DNA of 45,188 nucleotides from Planctomyces sp. GTDB lineage: Bacteria > Planctomycetota > Planctomycetia > Planctomycetales > Planctomycetaceae. The first letter of the stretch is position 1; the number at the start of each line of letters is the position of its first letter. The notes under the pieces are model-generated. The model did not search any database and had not been told where the DNA came from. It was given only the letters and a program-made list of their open reading frames with translations. Of this stretch, positions 8,598-18,122 are shown in pieces. The stretch spans positions 1 through 45,188 of the forward strand of contig SYJG01000003.1 of assembly GCA_005798445.1 (NCBI GenBank), given 5' to 3'. The translations under genes and the position numbers were made by a program.

Positions 8598-9587
8598 CTA
8601 CTTGATTGGCGTCTGACTGGTAATCATGAATTCGTAGCCTTCTTTGGCCGTCCGAACCGAGAAGTAAGTTTTCTTGATGTCGGCGGCTTTGCGTTTCTTG
8701 TAATCCAGTTCCAGCACAGCCAACTGGTTCTCGGTTTGCGGCGGGTAAAAGTGCATGATCAGAACGGCGTTGGTCGCATCAACGCCCGCCTTCTGGAAGA
8801 TTTGCACATCGACCCCTTTGCGAGTGCCTCCCTTCCATGTGAAGTACAGTCGCTTCTCTTCCTGTCCGCTGGTCACCGTGCGAGCGGTGGGGCGTGGCGC
8901 GGTCAATTTGCTGACCAGGACCAGCTTGCCATCGGGCATCAGAGCCCCCAACTCGATGCCAAAGAATTCCAATTGCTGGGCATATTCGTCGAGCGTGCCC
9001 CGTTCGACGAATTTCACAAACCATCGCATCTCGCGCGGAAAGCCCCCTTTGCCTGTGCCGAATCCAATGGGGGGACGACCAGTCCCTCCTTTCGTGCCGA
9101 ATGGGCTACCTGGCCGAGTTGGTACGGCGGTCGCCGGCACAAAGGCTCGATTCACCACCGGGGCATCGGAGGAATCCGAGCTTTCCATCTCCGTCGAGTC
9201 AGCGACATCCGCCACAGCATCCAGTGACTCGGCGGAGACTTCGGCCGTGTCTGGAATCTCCTCCGCCTCGGCCATTGCCGGAGCATTCGGATCGACATCG
9301 GGTGAGCCTAACGCCAGCGTTTCGCCCGGTGTGCCATCCTCGAATCCATGCGGATCGCCACCGGGATCTTCCTCCAGAATCTGCACTGCCGGTGGCCGCT
9401 TTGGCGTTGGCAGCATGTTCGCGATCCAAATCGTGATCAACAAAAACGTCGTTGTCCCCAGCAGCATGCAAAACGCAAACAGCCCCGACGTGACTTGATC
9501 GTGCTGCGACATACTGATCGCCGGCGCACGTTGTTGACCGGAACTTTCGGTGGTGCTGCTCACGATCGGAACTCTTTCACTCGGCAA
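8598..9587 (-). CDS. Single-pass membrane protein, TonB-like layout, unknown family
   Basis: A predicted 329-residue protein whose longest frame starts with TTG at 9587; an ATG at 9512 (MSQHDQV) is an alternative, and neither has a strong ribosome-binding site. A single membrane helix (GLFAFCMLLGTTTFLLIT, about 35-57) is followed by a proline/acid-rich linker to about 160, a Gly-rich patch, and a folded C-terminal domain from about 185 (MRWFVKFVERGTLDEYAQQL). That layout of anchor, long linker and terminal domain is the TonB one, and it sits beside exbB-exbD-exbD, so a partner role is inferred; I see no TonB sequence signature. The gene is convergent with exbD2. Confidence 0.65.
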   Translation of the reverse strand: MPSERVPIVSSTTESSGQQRAPAISMSQHDQVTSGLFAFCMLLGTTTFLLITIWIANMLPTPKRPPAVQILEEDPGGDPHGFEDGTPGETLALGSPDVDPNAPAMAEAEEIPDTAEVSAESLDAVADVADSTEMESSDSSDAPVVNRAFVPATAVPTRPGSPFGTKGGTGRPPIGFGTGKGGFPREMRWFVKFVERGTLDEYAQQLEFFGIELGALMPDGKLVLVSKLTAPRPTARTVTSGQEEKRLYFTWKGGTRKGVDVQIFQKAGVDATNAVLIMHFYPPQTENQLAVLELDYKKRKAADIKKTYFSVRTAKEGYEFMITSQTPIK

Positions 9588-9654
9588 CTCGCCGTCGTTG
9601 GCTCACTGGAAACGGTGGAACCCCTCGCTGGCGCGTCGGGCTGGTGACTCACTC

Positions 9655-11442
9655 TCAATCGGGCAATTTGTCTCGTTCGCTGTACGGTCGCACGCTTTGA
9701 TACCACTCGCGCCAGCGGCGGATGTCTGCGTCCCGCCACTTCTCGAAGGCTGAATCCTTTTCCGCCTGAGCTGCGTTTTCGGGCAGCTTGGCGATCAAAT
9801 CATCCGGCAGACCGAACCCGCGCGGCCGGCGACTCAGCACGCACAGCGCGTTGCGAGCCTCCACCGCCGCGTCGAAGTCGGCATCCATCAGACCTTGAAT
9901 CAATACTGGAGCGACTCGCAAATCGTTGCAGCGAGCGAGTGCCCAAAACGCCGTCCGGCGCACTTCGACTCGCGAATCCTTGGCCAGCTTCAGCAGCAAA
10001 TCTTTCTGCCCAATGAGTTGTTCCCGCTGACCAATCTGAACCGCCTCGACCAGAGCCGCCTGTGCGGACTCAACTTTCAGAGACTTTGGGTTCTCCAATT
10101 CCGCCAGCAGCTTGTCGAGCGGTGTGTCCGTTTTTTTGGCGGTGAGATTGCCATCCTTGGTATCGACGTTGGCCAAGTCGGTCGGCAGCCCACGACCGCC
10201 GGCCAGGAGTCCGCCTCCAAACGTCGCCGCTTTCGGAGCGGCTTTCGGAGGCGGCGCGTTGGGAACCAGCTTCTCCGTCGCTCGAACCAGGAATAGCACC
10301 GCAAAACACGTCGCAGAGATTTTGCCACCAATGTCGGTCCATCCGCCATCGGCGTCTTGTATCTTCAGCAGCACTCGATAGCCCTCGGCGTACCAATCAT
10401 GGCTGCCGATCTTCTCGAGGTTCGCCAGCGATGCCGCACGCTCGAGTCCATACAGGTAATAAAGGTGCCAGCCCAAAGCGTTCTTATCGACGGTGTAATT
10501 CGAGGCGAGCCACCCGAGGCCACGTTTCATCGCGGCATCAAGATCACGGGACGAAACTTGGGGCTTGTAATTCGCGTCGCTGGGCGCTGCCGGAAAAGGA
10601 TTGTCGGGAGTCTCTTTCGCAGTGACTCGTTCCAGGATGCCGAAGGCCTTCTCGTTCTTTTTGGTCTTCACTTCGGGTTCTTCAGCGATTGTCTCCAACG
10701 CGTGCGCATTGCGAGACATCAATAGTCGAGCGATCCCCAACGACCCGACGCCGGCCATCGTCATACTGTGCTTCGCGCTAGTTTCAACAGCGAGCGGCTG
10801 ATAGCAGAAGGCACCGTTTTTCAATTGTGTCTGCAAATGCCACGTCGCAGCGGTATCCAACGCCTTCACAGGAATCTCGACTCCTGCGCGAGCCGCCGCC
10901 CACAACCCCAACATGCCGTACTGTGAGATACTCGTGTCGCCGCCATTATTCTGGCCGGGATAATCCCACGCCCCATTGACTCGCTGATGTTTGAGCAGGT
11001 AGTTCGCGACGAGCTGGATCTGGTCGCGATATTTCTGCTTGTCTGCGGCGGCCAAGGCCATCGCATCGACACCGGCTTCGTAATAGTGGTGGAGTTCTGG
11101 CTTGTATTCGTCGGACTTGAATTTCAGCAGAATCTTGTCGATCAACACTTTCACCGACGGATCGTCCGGCGACATCCCCGCAGAGATGCAGGTGTAAGCC
11201 ACCAACCCAGACTCGTGCGCAGTCACCGTTTGTGCGTTCTTCTGCAAGTAGTCGAGCGCTTTGCGAACTGCGGCGAGCACTTCCGGAGGCTTCTCCGCGC
11301 TGAAGACGCGCGATGAGCATTGACCCGCGATGAACACGGCCAACACCACAACGGTGAGGCACTTCCAGGGACGAGCTTCGACGGATCGACACGAACTCCG
11401 CCCGCCAGATCGATCGCAATGGGAATTCATCAGCAAATCCAC
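9655..11442 (-). CDS. Prenyltransferase/squalene-oxidase-repeat (terpene-cyclase-like) protein with HEAT-like C-terminus
   Basis: A 595-residue exported protein. The frame opens with GTG at 11442; an ATG four codons on (11430) is equally possible. A signal or anchor segment lies near 28-48 (CLTVVVLAVFIAG). Residues 50-400 show alpha-alpha repeats with QW-like motifs (NGAWDYPGQ, LKNGAFCYQP, DGGWTDIGG) as in squalene cyclases, but I do not see the DxDD catalytic motif, so it is probably not an active cyclase. Residues 450-560 contain HEAT-like helices (DSRVEVRRTAFWALARC). Proteins of this kind are plentiful and uncharacterised in Planctomycetes. It is the last minus-strand gene before the convergent exbD side. 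Confidence 0.75.
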   Translation of the reverse strand: MDLLMNSHCDRSGGRSSCRSVEARPWKCLTVVVLAVFIAGQCSSRVFSAEKPPEVLAAVRKALDYLQKNAQTVTAHESGLVAYTCISAGMSPDDPSVKVLIDKILLKFKSDEYKPELHHYYEAGVDAMALAAADKQKYRDQIQLVANYLLKHQRVNGAWDYPGQNNGGDTSISQYGMLGLWAAARAGVEIPVKALDTAATWHLQTQLKNGAFCYQPLAVETSAKHSMTMAGVGSLGIARLLMSRNAHALETIAEEPEVKTKKNEKAFGILERVTAKETPDNPFPAAPSDANYKPQVSSRDLDAAMKRGLGWLASNYTVDKNALGWHLYYLYGLERAASLANLEKIGSHDWYAEGYRVLLKIQDADGGWTDIGGKISATCFAVLFLVRATEKLVPNAPPPKAAPKAATFGGGLLAGGRGLPTDLANVDTKDGNLTAKKTDTPLDKLLAELENPKSLKVESAQAALVEAVQIGQREQLIGQKDLLLKLAKDSRVEVRRTAFWALARCNDLRVAPVLIQGLMDADFDAAVEARNALCVLSRRPRGFGLPDDLIAKLPENAAQAEKDSAFEKWRDADIRRWREWYQSVRPYSERDKLPD

Positions 11443-11763
11443 CCGGAATGAAGCGTTGAATGAGCGGCTGGATGCTAGACCTGCCCCCGCGGAGTGTCAA
11501 CGAGTTGCAGTACCGCACCAGGGCTGGCGAATTCTTGAAGTTGCGGTGTCTGTAGCCCGACCCCTTGTGGGTCGGAGGATTCGATGTTTCCGCTAAGCGT
11601 CCGACGAATCTGGAATCACCCGACCCACAAGGGGGCGGGCTACAGTTTGCCTAACACGAGGAACTAGCCAGCCGTGAGTACCGCACGCGATGCCGATTCG
11701 CGTCGTTGTTGGGTGCAACGTGCCAAACGAAATCGTCGCTTCCAGCAATTCGGCACCGCAGGA
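11443..11763. other. Intergenic region with a long palindrome
   Basis: These 321 bases separate two minus-strand genes, yjbQ upstream and the terpene-cyclase-like gene downstream. The notable content is the palindromic element at 11551-11644. The part next to 11442 should hold the downstream gene's leader. I see no further gene. Confidence 0.4.
11551..11644. repeat. Palindromic element, TGTAGCCCGAC family
   Basis: Arms of 25 bases (11551-11575 and 11620-11644) pair with one mismatch, around a 44-base middle. The arm ends (GTAGCCCGAC and GTCGGGCTAC type) resemble those of the GACTC family at 2221-2332 and 27309-27372. It lies downstream of yjbQ on the minus strand and may end that transcript. 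Confidence 0.8.
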
Positions 11764-12198
11764 CTACGCCGACGGCATCCATTCGCCTTGCAAAGTGAGC
11801 ACCAGGCGTCGCGAGCCGCCTCGATTGCGATGCTCGCAAAGATAGATCCCCTGCCATGTCCCCAGACAAAGTCGGCTTTCGGCAATCGGCACCCAGACGG
11901 AACTGCCGAGCATCGCCGCTTTGACGTGCGCCGGCATGTCATCCGGCCCCTCAACCGTGTGGCGATACGGAAATCGCTCGGGCGCGAGGTGATCGAACGA
12001 GGACTCCAAATCCGCCGGCACGTCGGGGTCGGCGTTCTCGTTGATCGTGATCGATGCCGAAGTGTGCTGAATAAAAACGTGCAACAAACCCACCTGCACG
12101 CGAGCCAATTCTGGCAGCGCGTCAACCACATGATCCGTCACGAGATGAAATCCGCGTGGGAATTCCGGCAATCGAAGTTGTCGCTGAAGCCACGGCAT
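11764..12198 (-). CDS. yjbQ: YjbQ/UPF0047 family protein
   Basis: A 144-residue protein with the UPF0047 (YjbQ) signatures: LLHVFIQHTSASITINENAD, with the family's HTSA motif, and later LGSSVWVPIAESRL followed by LGTWQGIYLCEHR, the GTWQxIxxxExR stretch. Family members are small trimeric proteins; some show weak thiamine-phosphate synthase activity when over-expressed, and the physiological role is uncertain. It lies 18 bases downstream of aroC on the same strand, so the two are very probably co-transcribed. Length is normal for the family (about 135-145). An inverted repeat at 11551-11644 follows. Confidence 0.9.
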   Translation of the reverse strand: MPWLQRQLRLPEFPRGFHLVTDHVVDALPELARVQVGLLHVFIQHTSASITINENADPDVPADLESSFDHLAPERFPYRHTVEGPDDMPAHVKAAMLGSSVWVPIAESRLCLGTWQGIYLCEHRNRGGSRRLVLTLQGEWMPSA

Positions 12199-12216
12199 GA
12201 TCGAGAGATGTTGGGG

Positions 12217-13350
12217 TTAGAGCGTTTGGCCTTTCCAGCGGAGCCAATGGTCGGCGAGCACGATTGCCACCATCGCTTCGGCCATCGGGATAAAGCGAGG
12301 CAAGAGACACGGATCGTGTCGGCCTTTCGTCTTGATGGTCGTTGGCTCGCCAGCGCGACTCACCGTCGCTTGCTCGATCGGCAGGCTACTGGTCGGCTTC
12401 ACCGCCGCACGCAGCACGATTGGCAAGCCGGTCGAAATTCCGCCGAGCATTCCACCATGACGGTTGCTCGACGTCGTCACAAGCTCGGCGACAGACGCAG
12501 TCGAACCGTTTGTGCTTCGCTTCGGCACGAACAAATCGTTGTGCTCGCTGCCACGCATGGTGACGCAGCCGAAACCGATGCCGTATTCTACGGCGAGTAC
12601 CGCCGGCAAACTGAAGAGCGCTTTTGCGAGATCGGCTTTCAGTTTATCGAAGACCGGCTCACCCAATCCGGGTGGGATGTTGGTCGCGACGATTTCCGCC
12701 ACACCGCCGATTGAGTCACCCTCTTTGCGAACCGCCTCAATCAGCTCGATCATGCGAGCGGCTGCGGCCTCATCCGGACAACGGACGATGTTCGGCTCGC
12801 CACTCGCCAGCGTTTCCACTTGCGACAACGTGACTGCGGCGGGATCAGGAATGTTGGCTTTCACGTCACCGACCTGCACGACGTAGCCAACCACTTCGCC
12901 GCCGAAGGCGGTACGCAGAATTTTTTTGGCGACAACACCAGCGGCGACTCGCACGGTCGTCTCACGAGCACTCGATCGTCCGCCACCGCGATAGTCGCGG
13001 AAGCCGTATTTCGCGTCGAAGCTGAAATCCGCGTGACCGGGACGATACTTTTCCTTGATGTCCTCGTAGTCGCGGCTCCGCTGATCTTGATTGCGGATCA
13101 AAATCGCCAAGCTTGTGCCGGTCGTCCGTCCCTCGAACACTCCGGCTAGAATTTCCGGCGAGTCGTCTTCCTGTCGCTGCGTGACGATCTTGCTCTGCCC
13201 CGGTCGCCGCCGCCGCAAATCGACCAGCAAGTCCGCCTCGCTCAACTCAATTCCCGCCGGCACGCCGTCGATGATGACGACGTTGCCCGGTCCGTGACTC
13301 TCTCCCGCCGTTGTGATTCGCAACGCTTGTCCGAAGGAATTGCCTGCCAT
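12217..13350 (-). CDS. aroC: Chorismate synthase
   Basis: A 377-residue enzyme that converts 5-enolpyruvylshikimate-3-phosphate to chorismate, the last step of the shikimate pathway, using reduced FMN. The three family signatures are visible: [11 protein letters not shown] near residues 10-20, [19 protein letters not shown] near 125-145, and the C-terminal [17 protein letters not shown]. The start at 13350 gives the usual N-terminus ([17 protein letters not shown]); the frame is open further upstream, but that part looks non-coding and contains short palindromes. The length is normal. It is followed after 18 bases by yjbQ. Confidence 0.97.
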   Translation of the reverse strand: MAGNSFGQALRITTAGESHGPGNVVIIDGVPAGIELSEADLLVDLRRRRPGQSKIVTQRQEDDSPEILAGVFEGRTTGTSLAILIRNQDQRSRDYEDIKEKYRPGHADFSFDAKYGFRDYRGGGRSSARETTVRVAAGVVAKKILRTAFGGEVVGYVVQVGDVKANIPDPAAVTLSQVETLASGEPNIVRCPDEAAAARMIELIEAVRKEGDSIGGVAEIVATNIPPGLGEPVFDKLKADLAKALFSLPAVLAVEYGIGFGCVTMRGSEHNDLFVPKRSTNGSTASVAELVTTSSNRHGGMLGGISTGLPIVLRAAVKPTSSLPIEQATVSRAGEPTTIKTKGRHDPCLLPRFIPMAEAMVAIVLADHWLRWKGQTL

Positions 13351-13370
13351 GATGCGGCCAGTGTAGGACA

Positions 13371-13422
13371 GGCACTCTTGTCCGTCACTCGCAACGTGTT
13401 TGATCGGGCACCGCCCGATCAA
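13371..13422. repeat. Short palindromes upstream of aroC
   Basis: A perfect 10-base stem with 3-base loop (TTGATCGGGC 13400-13409 with GCCCGATCAA 13413-13422) stands 50-72 bases upstream of the aroC start. Next to it, near 13370, is GGCACTCTTGTCC, related to the inverted repeat between the exbD genes at 7890-7948. These lie in the divergent region between aroC and the transporter gene and may be element remnants or part of aroC control. Confidence 0.55.
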
Positions 13423-13592
13423 TCAGTCAGCCGTATTTGCCGCAGCGGACTGTGCTTCACTCATTTGCCAGAAGATGGCTAGAATCCCGCCCCGTTCACT
13501 TTCATTCCAGATTGCGGACAAATCACGGATCGATGTTCGTGCCGAGCAAGGGACAGGTTCGACACACCGAGCAACACGGAAGCTCTCACAAT

Positions 13593-16427
13593 ATGACGAA
13601 CTTTTTTGAAAAGCGCGACCCGTGGGGAAACGGATATTCTCTCTGGGTTCTGTTGTTGTGCCTCTTCATCGCCCCATTGTGCGTCTGGTCGCTGCGAAAT
13701 ACGCACATCGAAAACGACATCGAGCACTGGCTTCCGGCGGAAAATCCGAACGCCGTGACGCTGAACTGGTCGATGCGGCAATTCAACCTCGATGCCAGCG
13801 ACAGCATCCTGGTGTCGTGGAACGACAGCAGCTTGACCGATTCGCGTGTCGAGAAATTGGCCGAACGGCTCGTCGGCAAGCTCGATGAACATGGAGTCCG
13901 GCGCAACGACCTGAAGCAAGTCTCACGAGTCACCACACCTCGCGATGCCGTCACGCGCATGGTGGAACACGGCGTCGAACGTGATGAAGCCATCCAACGA
14001 TTGGAGGGTGTTCTGGTCGGTACGGGAGCACTCAAAGTTCGCCTGACGGAAGCCGGCCGACAACGTCGCAAGGAACTCCAACGCGAACTACTTGCGAAAG
14101 CCCACGCCGAATTAGGGCTCGATCTGCAAGTTCTGCCAGCGGCTCAGGAATTTGAATCACTGGAAGACGATCCGCCGGCAGAGTCCGAGTCCGCCAACGC
14201 TGCGGCCGGTGAGACTGCGGTTCCTGATCCGGTGGAAACAACCGTCGTCGAGTTTGATCCGATTCCGCAACACGATTTTCAAGTCCGATGGAAGGGAATG
14301 CTGCTCGGCAAGCCGAACCCAAAGCTGCGCGATTTGGTGCTCAGTTTGAAAGGCAGCTCGACGACCAAGGCTCCTGATGGCGAGCCGCTCGTTGAGGATT
14401 GCTTCCAGGCAATCGGTTCCCCCATCGCGTTGGCGGTGGTGCTCAGTGAAGCCGGCGAAGCCGACAAATCGAAGGCAATCGCTTTGATCCGCGAAGCGGC
14501 CGTCGCTGTCGGAATCCAATCCGATCAATTGCATCTCGGCGGTCGTCCCGTCGCCAGCACCGCTTTGAACGAAGGGGTGAAAGCCGCGGTCTGGAACAAG
14601 TCCGCCAAACTCAGCCGCTTTTGGGAACGCTCGGTGATTGGGATGTCGGGTCTCGTGGGCCTGCTGGTCTCATTCACGATGCTGCGTAGCATCAAGTTGT
14701 CGTTGCTTGTGTTGTTTGTGTCGTACTTCACCGTCTTCGTGACGACGGCCATTGTCCCCTTGACCGGCGGCAGCATGAACATGGTCATGGTTCTGATGCC
14801 GACGTTTCTCATGGTGGTCGTGATGTCCGGGGCGATTCATGTTGCTCACTACTGGCGGCACGCCGCGTTTCACAACAAGCAGACGGCGATCGTCGAGTGC
14901 TTCAAGATGGCCGCCGCGCCCTGCACGTTCGCGACGATCACAACGGCGATTGGCGTGCTCTCGCTGCTGACCAGCGAACTGCGGCCAGTGCGCGATTTCG
15001 GCATGTATTCGGCAGTCGGTTCGGTCATCGGACTGGGAGCCGTGCTGATTCTGCTCCCCTCTCTGATCCAACTGATGCCGTTCCAGCCACCCAAGCCGCA
15101 CGAAGTCGATTCGACCAAGTGGGAGAACTTTGGACGCTGGTGCTGTCAGAAGCGGCACTGGATCGTCTGGAGCTACTCGGCCATGACCATCGCCTGTTGC
15201 TTCGGGCTGAATTGGTTCAAGACGGAAACGAAGGTCATCCGCTATTTCCCGGCGGACGCTCCAATCGTCAAGGACTATTGGTTCCTGGAAGAGAATCTGG
15301 TCGGCATCGTGCCGGTCGACGTCATCGTCCGCTTCGACCGCGACAGCCAGACGAAAATGAACTTCCTCGAACGCATGGAAGTTGTCCGCTCGATTGAAAC
15401 CCGCATGCGCGAGCACAGCGAAATCAGCGGAGCCATCGCGCTGCCTGACTTCCGGCCGGTCTCCGAAGCGCTGGCGACGGATGCCGGGGCGTTGTCCATC
15501 ATGCGTCACAACAAGACGGCCACCGAGATGCAACGCCGCATCCGCGAAGGTGAAGTCACGGGCACGAAGTCGTTCTATTCCGTCGCCAAAGAGTCGAGCG
15601 ATCTCAGCCAGCCGGGTGACGCCAAGCTCAACCAAATCGACGACGAACTGTGGCGCATCACCGCGCAGTGCTTCATCATGACCGACACGAATTTCGCCGA
15701 ACTCCTGCAAGATGTGCATCGGATGACACAGTCCGTCTTGCGACGCCACGCCGGCACGAACCACGTCGTCACCGGCATGGTTCCAGTCTTCTTGCAGACG
15801 CAAACCGCGTTGATCGATAGCCAGGTCAGCAGCTTCGGCGTCGCGTATCTGACAGTCGCCATCGTGATGATCTTCGCCGTGAGAAACCTGTTTGCCGGCT
15901 TCATGACGATGCTCCCCAACGTCTATCCGATCGGGCAAATCTTCGGCCTGATTTCGTACTTTGGAATCCCTGTCGACATCGGCACGATGATGACCGCCTC
16001 GATCGCCATGGGCATCGGAGTGGACGGCACGCTGCACAAACTGACGTGGTTTCGCAAAGGGATCGGCGACGGCAAATCGCGCGAGGACTCGATCGCTCTG
16101 GCCGTCGGCCACAGCGGCCCGGCGATCTGGGAAACCTCCGCCGTGCTCGCCCTGGGCATGTTGATGTTGTACCCGTCCGAGCTGTTGCTGGTCAGCCGCT
16201 TCGGCTGGCTGATGGCCGCGATCATCGCCGTCGCCGTCGCCGGCGACATCATCTTCCTGCCCGCCCTGTTGGGAGGCACATTGGGAACGATCCTCATCAA
16301 AGCCGTGAAGCGCCAACAAGAAAAAGACGCTGGGAAAACCTCGGCCGCGCCGCCGCCAACATCCGCCGTCCCGCAACCGCATTTGGGAATGAGCAACGTC
16401 GCATCCCCGCATCGGAGTGGTCGCTGA
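13593..16427 (+). CDS. RND/MMPL-family transporter
   Basis: A 944-residue integral membrane protein. The start at 13593 places a basic/aromatic N-terminus directly before the first membrane helix (LWVLLLCLFIAPLCVWSL). A large extracytoplasmic domain (about 40-390) is followed by a block of five helices (about 400-560), a single helix near 590 with a second soluble domain, and a final block of five helices (about 800-920). This repeated 1+5 / 1+5 pattern is the RND/MMPL architecture, used for proton-driven export of lipids or hydrophobic molecules, or as SecD-like factors. The conserved membrane Asp/Gly patch MGIGVDGTLHKLTWFRKG occurs in the second half. Substrate unknown. The acidic insert near 200-225 (EDDPPAESESANAAAGE) is low-complexity. 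Confidence 0.85.
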   Translation: MTNFFEKRDPWGNGYSLWVLLLCLFIAPLCVWSLRNTHIENDIEHWLPAENPNAVTLNWSMRQFNLDASDSILVSWNDSSLTDSRVEKLAERLVGKLDEHGVRRNDLKQVSRVTTPRDAVTRMVEHGVERDEAIQRLEGVLVGTGALKVRLTEAGRQRRKELQRELLAKAHAELGLDLQVLPAAQEFESLEDDPPAESESANAAAGETAVPDPVETTVVEFDPIPQHDFQVRWKGMLLGKPNPKLRDLVLSLKGSSTTKAPDGEPLVEDCFQAIGSPIALAVVLSEAGEADKSKAIALIREAAVAVGIQSDQLHLGGRPVASTALNEGVKAAVWNKSAKLSRFWERSVIGMSGLVGLLVSFTMLRSIKLSLLVLFVSYFTVFVTTAIVPLTGGSMNMVMVLMPTFLMVVVMSGAIHVAHYWRHAAFHNKQTAIVECFKMAAAPCTFATITTAIGVLSLLTSELRPVRDFGMYSAVGSVIGLGAVLILLPSLIQLMPFQPPKPHEVDSTKWENFGRWCCQKRHWIVWSYSAMTIACCFGLNWFKTETKVIRYFPADAPIVKDYWFLEENLVGIVPVDVIVRFDRDSQTKMNFLERMEVVRSIETRMREHSEISGAIALPDFRPVSEALATDAGALSIMRHNKTATEMQRRIREGEVTGTKSFYSVAKESSDLSQPGDAKLNQIDDELWRITAQCFIMTDTNFAELLQDVHRMTQSVLRRHAGTNHVVTGMVPVFLQTQTALIDSQVSSFGVAYLTVAIVMIFAVRNLFAGFMTMLPNVYPIGQIFGLISYFGIPVDIGTMMTASIAMGIGVDGTLHKLTWFRKGIGDGKSREDSIALAVGHSGPAIWETSAVLALGMLMLYPSELLLVSRFGWLMAAIIAVAVAGDIIFLPALLGGTLGTILIKAVKRQQEKDAGKTSAAPPPTSAVPQPHLGMSNVASPHRSGR

Positions 16428-16838
16428 GACGAGAAAGGCAGAGGATCGCCCCAAAGTCAGGTCGCTTTCCGAGGGCGTCCTCTGGGTCTGGTTGTGCTTT
16501 CGAGGCTCAGGCGAACGGTGCTATTCTTGAGCCAGCGATCGTCGCCGAAGGGAAGACCACGTTCTACCTCGCACGGCCATCGGTAAGATGTTTCTGAGCC
16601 GGTTCGTCGATTCGGCTAGACCGGCTCAGAAGTCCCAAATTTGGACGCGCGAGGTATAAGTCCTCGCGTTCTGAAACGATCGCCCTCGCTGACGCTGCGG
16701 GTACAAGGCTGCGCAGCGTTCGCCGGTTCAAACATTCGGCAGACGTGGAAGCAATGCGGCAGTTGTTCGCGAGGACTTTTCGCATTTCAGTCCCTCCTCT
16801 GAGAAGTCGGAATTCGGAGGACGGGACGGCGAGTGACG
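16428..16838. other. Convergent intergenic region with nested inverted repeats
   Basis: This 411-base gap lies between the 3' ends of the transporter (+) and the RING/trypsin gene (-). No convincing gene is seen. It holds a perfect 12-base inverted repeat (TTCTGAGCCGGT 16592-16603 with 16620-16631), framed by ACCTCGC (16566-16572) and GCGAGGT (16649-16655), and a further CGCGAGG/CCTCGCG hairpin with a 7-base loop around 16648-16669. These could terminate both transcripts. The rest shows no structure I can name. Confidence 0.5.
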
Positions 16839-18113
16839 TCATTTGAGTCGCTGTTCGGCTGGGGCCAGTTCCAGCAACGTGGCAAACGTGATTGCGAAGC
16901 TGAGTCCCTCGGCCATGCGTTTGTCTTTGGTCCAAGTGTTGATGCCGATGAGGCGGCCCGATTTGTCGTACAGGCCGCCGCCGCTGTTGCCCGGATTGAT
17001 CGCCGCGCTGGTTTGAATGACCTTCAATTCGTGGCGGCCGATGTTGTTCAACCGCAGTTGAGACAAGCTGCCGCGCGTCAGTGTCCAGCCCAAGCCATGC
17101 GGGTTGCCGACCGCGAAGACGTCGTCACCGATCGTCAGTTGGGGAACCGTGTCCCACTCGGCGGCCTGCGGTTCCGTTGAACTGATCGGGACGCGGATCA
17201 ACGCCAGATCGATCCCGTCGGGAGCGACCCACACCACAGTAGCTGGCCGCGCGGGCTGTCCGATCAGTTTCACGTCCAGATGCCCAAGCTGATCCAACAC
17301 GGGAAGCGCCGCGCCGTTGTCTTCGGCGAAGTTTGGATCGACGACGTGTCGATTCGTCACCAGCAAGCCAAAGCCGTCTTGAATCCGTAGCACGACTCCC
17401 GAACCGATCGCCTCGCCACGCAAGCGGCTCCATTCAGGGGCCACATGAATCAGCGCGTTGGCGGTCATCGCTCGCAGGATGTGCGGTGGAAGCTGCTTGA
17501 GCGCCGCGGGGTCCGGCTCGAAATCGTCGATGCGGATCGCCATGCCCGGTTGTTGGAAGAAGAGCACCAGACCAATCACCCAGCCGGCAACATCGGCAAC
17601 CCCCAGCAGGATTCCGCCGACCGCAACGCCGATTCCGCGATGCCAGCTTTTGTGCCGAGCGATCGCCAGGCTTCCCAACAGGATGCCGACCAATCCGGTC
17701 ACCAAGCCGAACAATGGAATGCCGGCGATCGAAACGATCAGCGAGGCGATTGCCATCCGGTTCCAACGTCGTGGCGAGCCGTCGTTGTGGGACTCGTCGT
17801 TGAAGGCGAAGGAGGCCGACGAGTTGGCGGCGAACGGGACTCGGCTCGGTAGCGGCACGGCGCGACGGAGATCGTCGGTCGAAATACGCAGCACCTCCGG
17901 ATTGTCGTGCTCCGTGACTGGCCGGCGACCGTGCGAGCATTCATACGAACCGCAGCCCTCTTTCGCTTCCCAGCAGTTCCAGTGATGCCACTCGCCGCAC
18001 TCGGCGCAGGCGACCGAGTCGTCTCCCGACCGGAGTTCCGCTTGGCAGTGCGGGCACAAGGCCCCCGCTTCGCGGAGTCCGGCAATGCGACGTATGGGGA
18101 CGCGGTTCAACAC
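16839..18113 (-). CDS. RING-like finger / membrane / trypsin-like serine protease fusion
   Basis: A 424-residue protein, GTG start at 18113 with a GAGGTG site five bases before it. Residues 20-59 form a RING-like treble clef: C20, C23, C36, C39, H43/H44, C47, C54, C59. Two to three membrane helices follow (about 121-190), then a trypsin-like/HtrA-type protease domain with H256 (TNRHVV), D302 (DGIDLALI) and S377 (NPGNSGGG), a complete triad. No PDZ domain is seen. Last gene of a nine-gene operon with a ubiquitin-like protein, E1 and JAMM peptidase; it begins 9 bases after the other RING-like gene. A RING-like domain tethered to a protease suggests targeting of modified membrane proteins; this is inference. 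Confidence 0.85.
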   Translation of the reverse strand: MLNRVPIRRIAGLREAGALCPHCQAELRSGDDSVACAECGEWHHWNCWEAKEGCGSYECSHGRRPVTEHDNPEVLRISTDDLRRAVPLPSRVPFAANSSASFAFNDESHNDGSPRRWNRMAIASLIVSIAGIPLFGLVTGLVGILLGSLAIARHKSWHRGIGVAVGGILLGVADVAGWVIGLVLFFQQPGMAIRIDDFEPDPAALKQLPPHILRAMTANALIHVAPEWSRLRGEAIGSGVVLRIQDGFGLLVTNRHVVDPNFAEDNGAALPVLDQLGHLDVKLIGQPARPATVVWVAPDGIDLALIRVPISSTEPQAAEWDTVPQLTIGDDVFAVGNPHGLGWTLTRGSLSQLRLNNIGRHELKVIQTSAAINPGNSGGGLYDKSGRLIGINTWTKDKRMAEGLSFAITFATLLELAPAEQRLK

Positions 18114-18122
18114 CAGAGCACC

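Noticed and set aside
13371..13422. Riboswitch or attenuator of aroC
   Set aside because: There is only a simple hairpin with no second alternative structure, no leader peptide rich in aromatic residues and no T-tract; too little to claim.
14670..16454. Long minus-strand open frame (594 codons) inside the transporter gene
   Set aside because: The product is a His/Asp/Arg-rich chain without motifs, whereas the plus strand encodes a coherent MMPL transporter with membrane helices.
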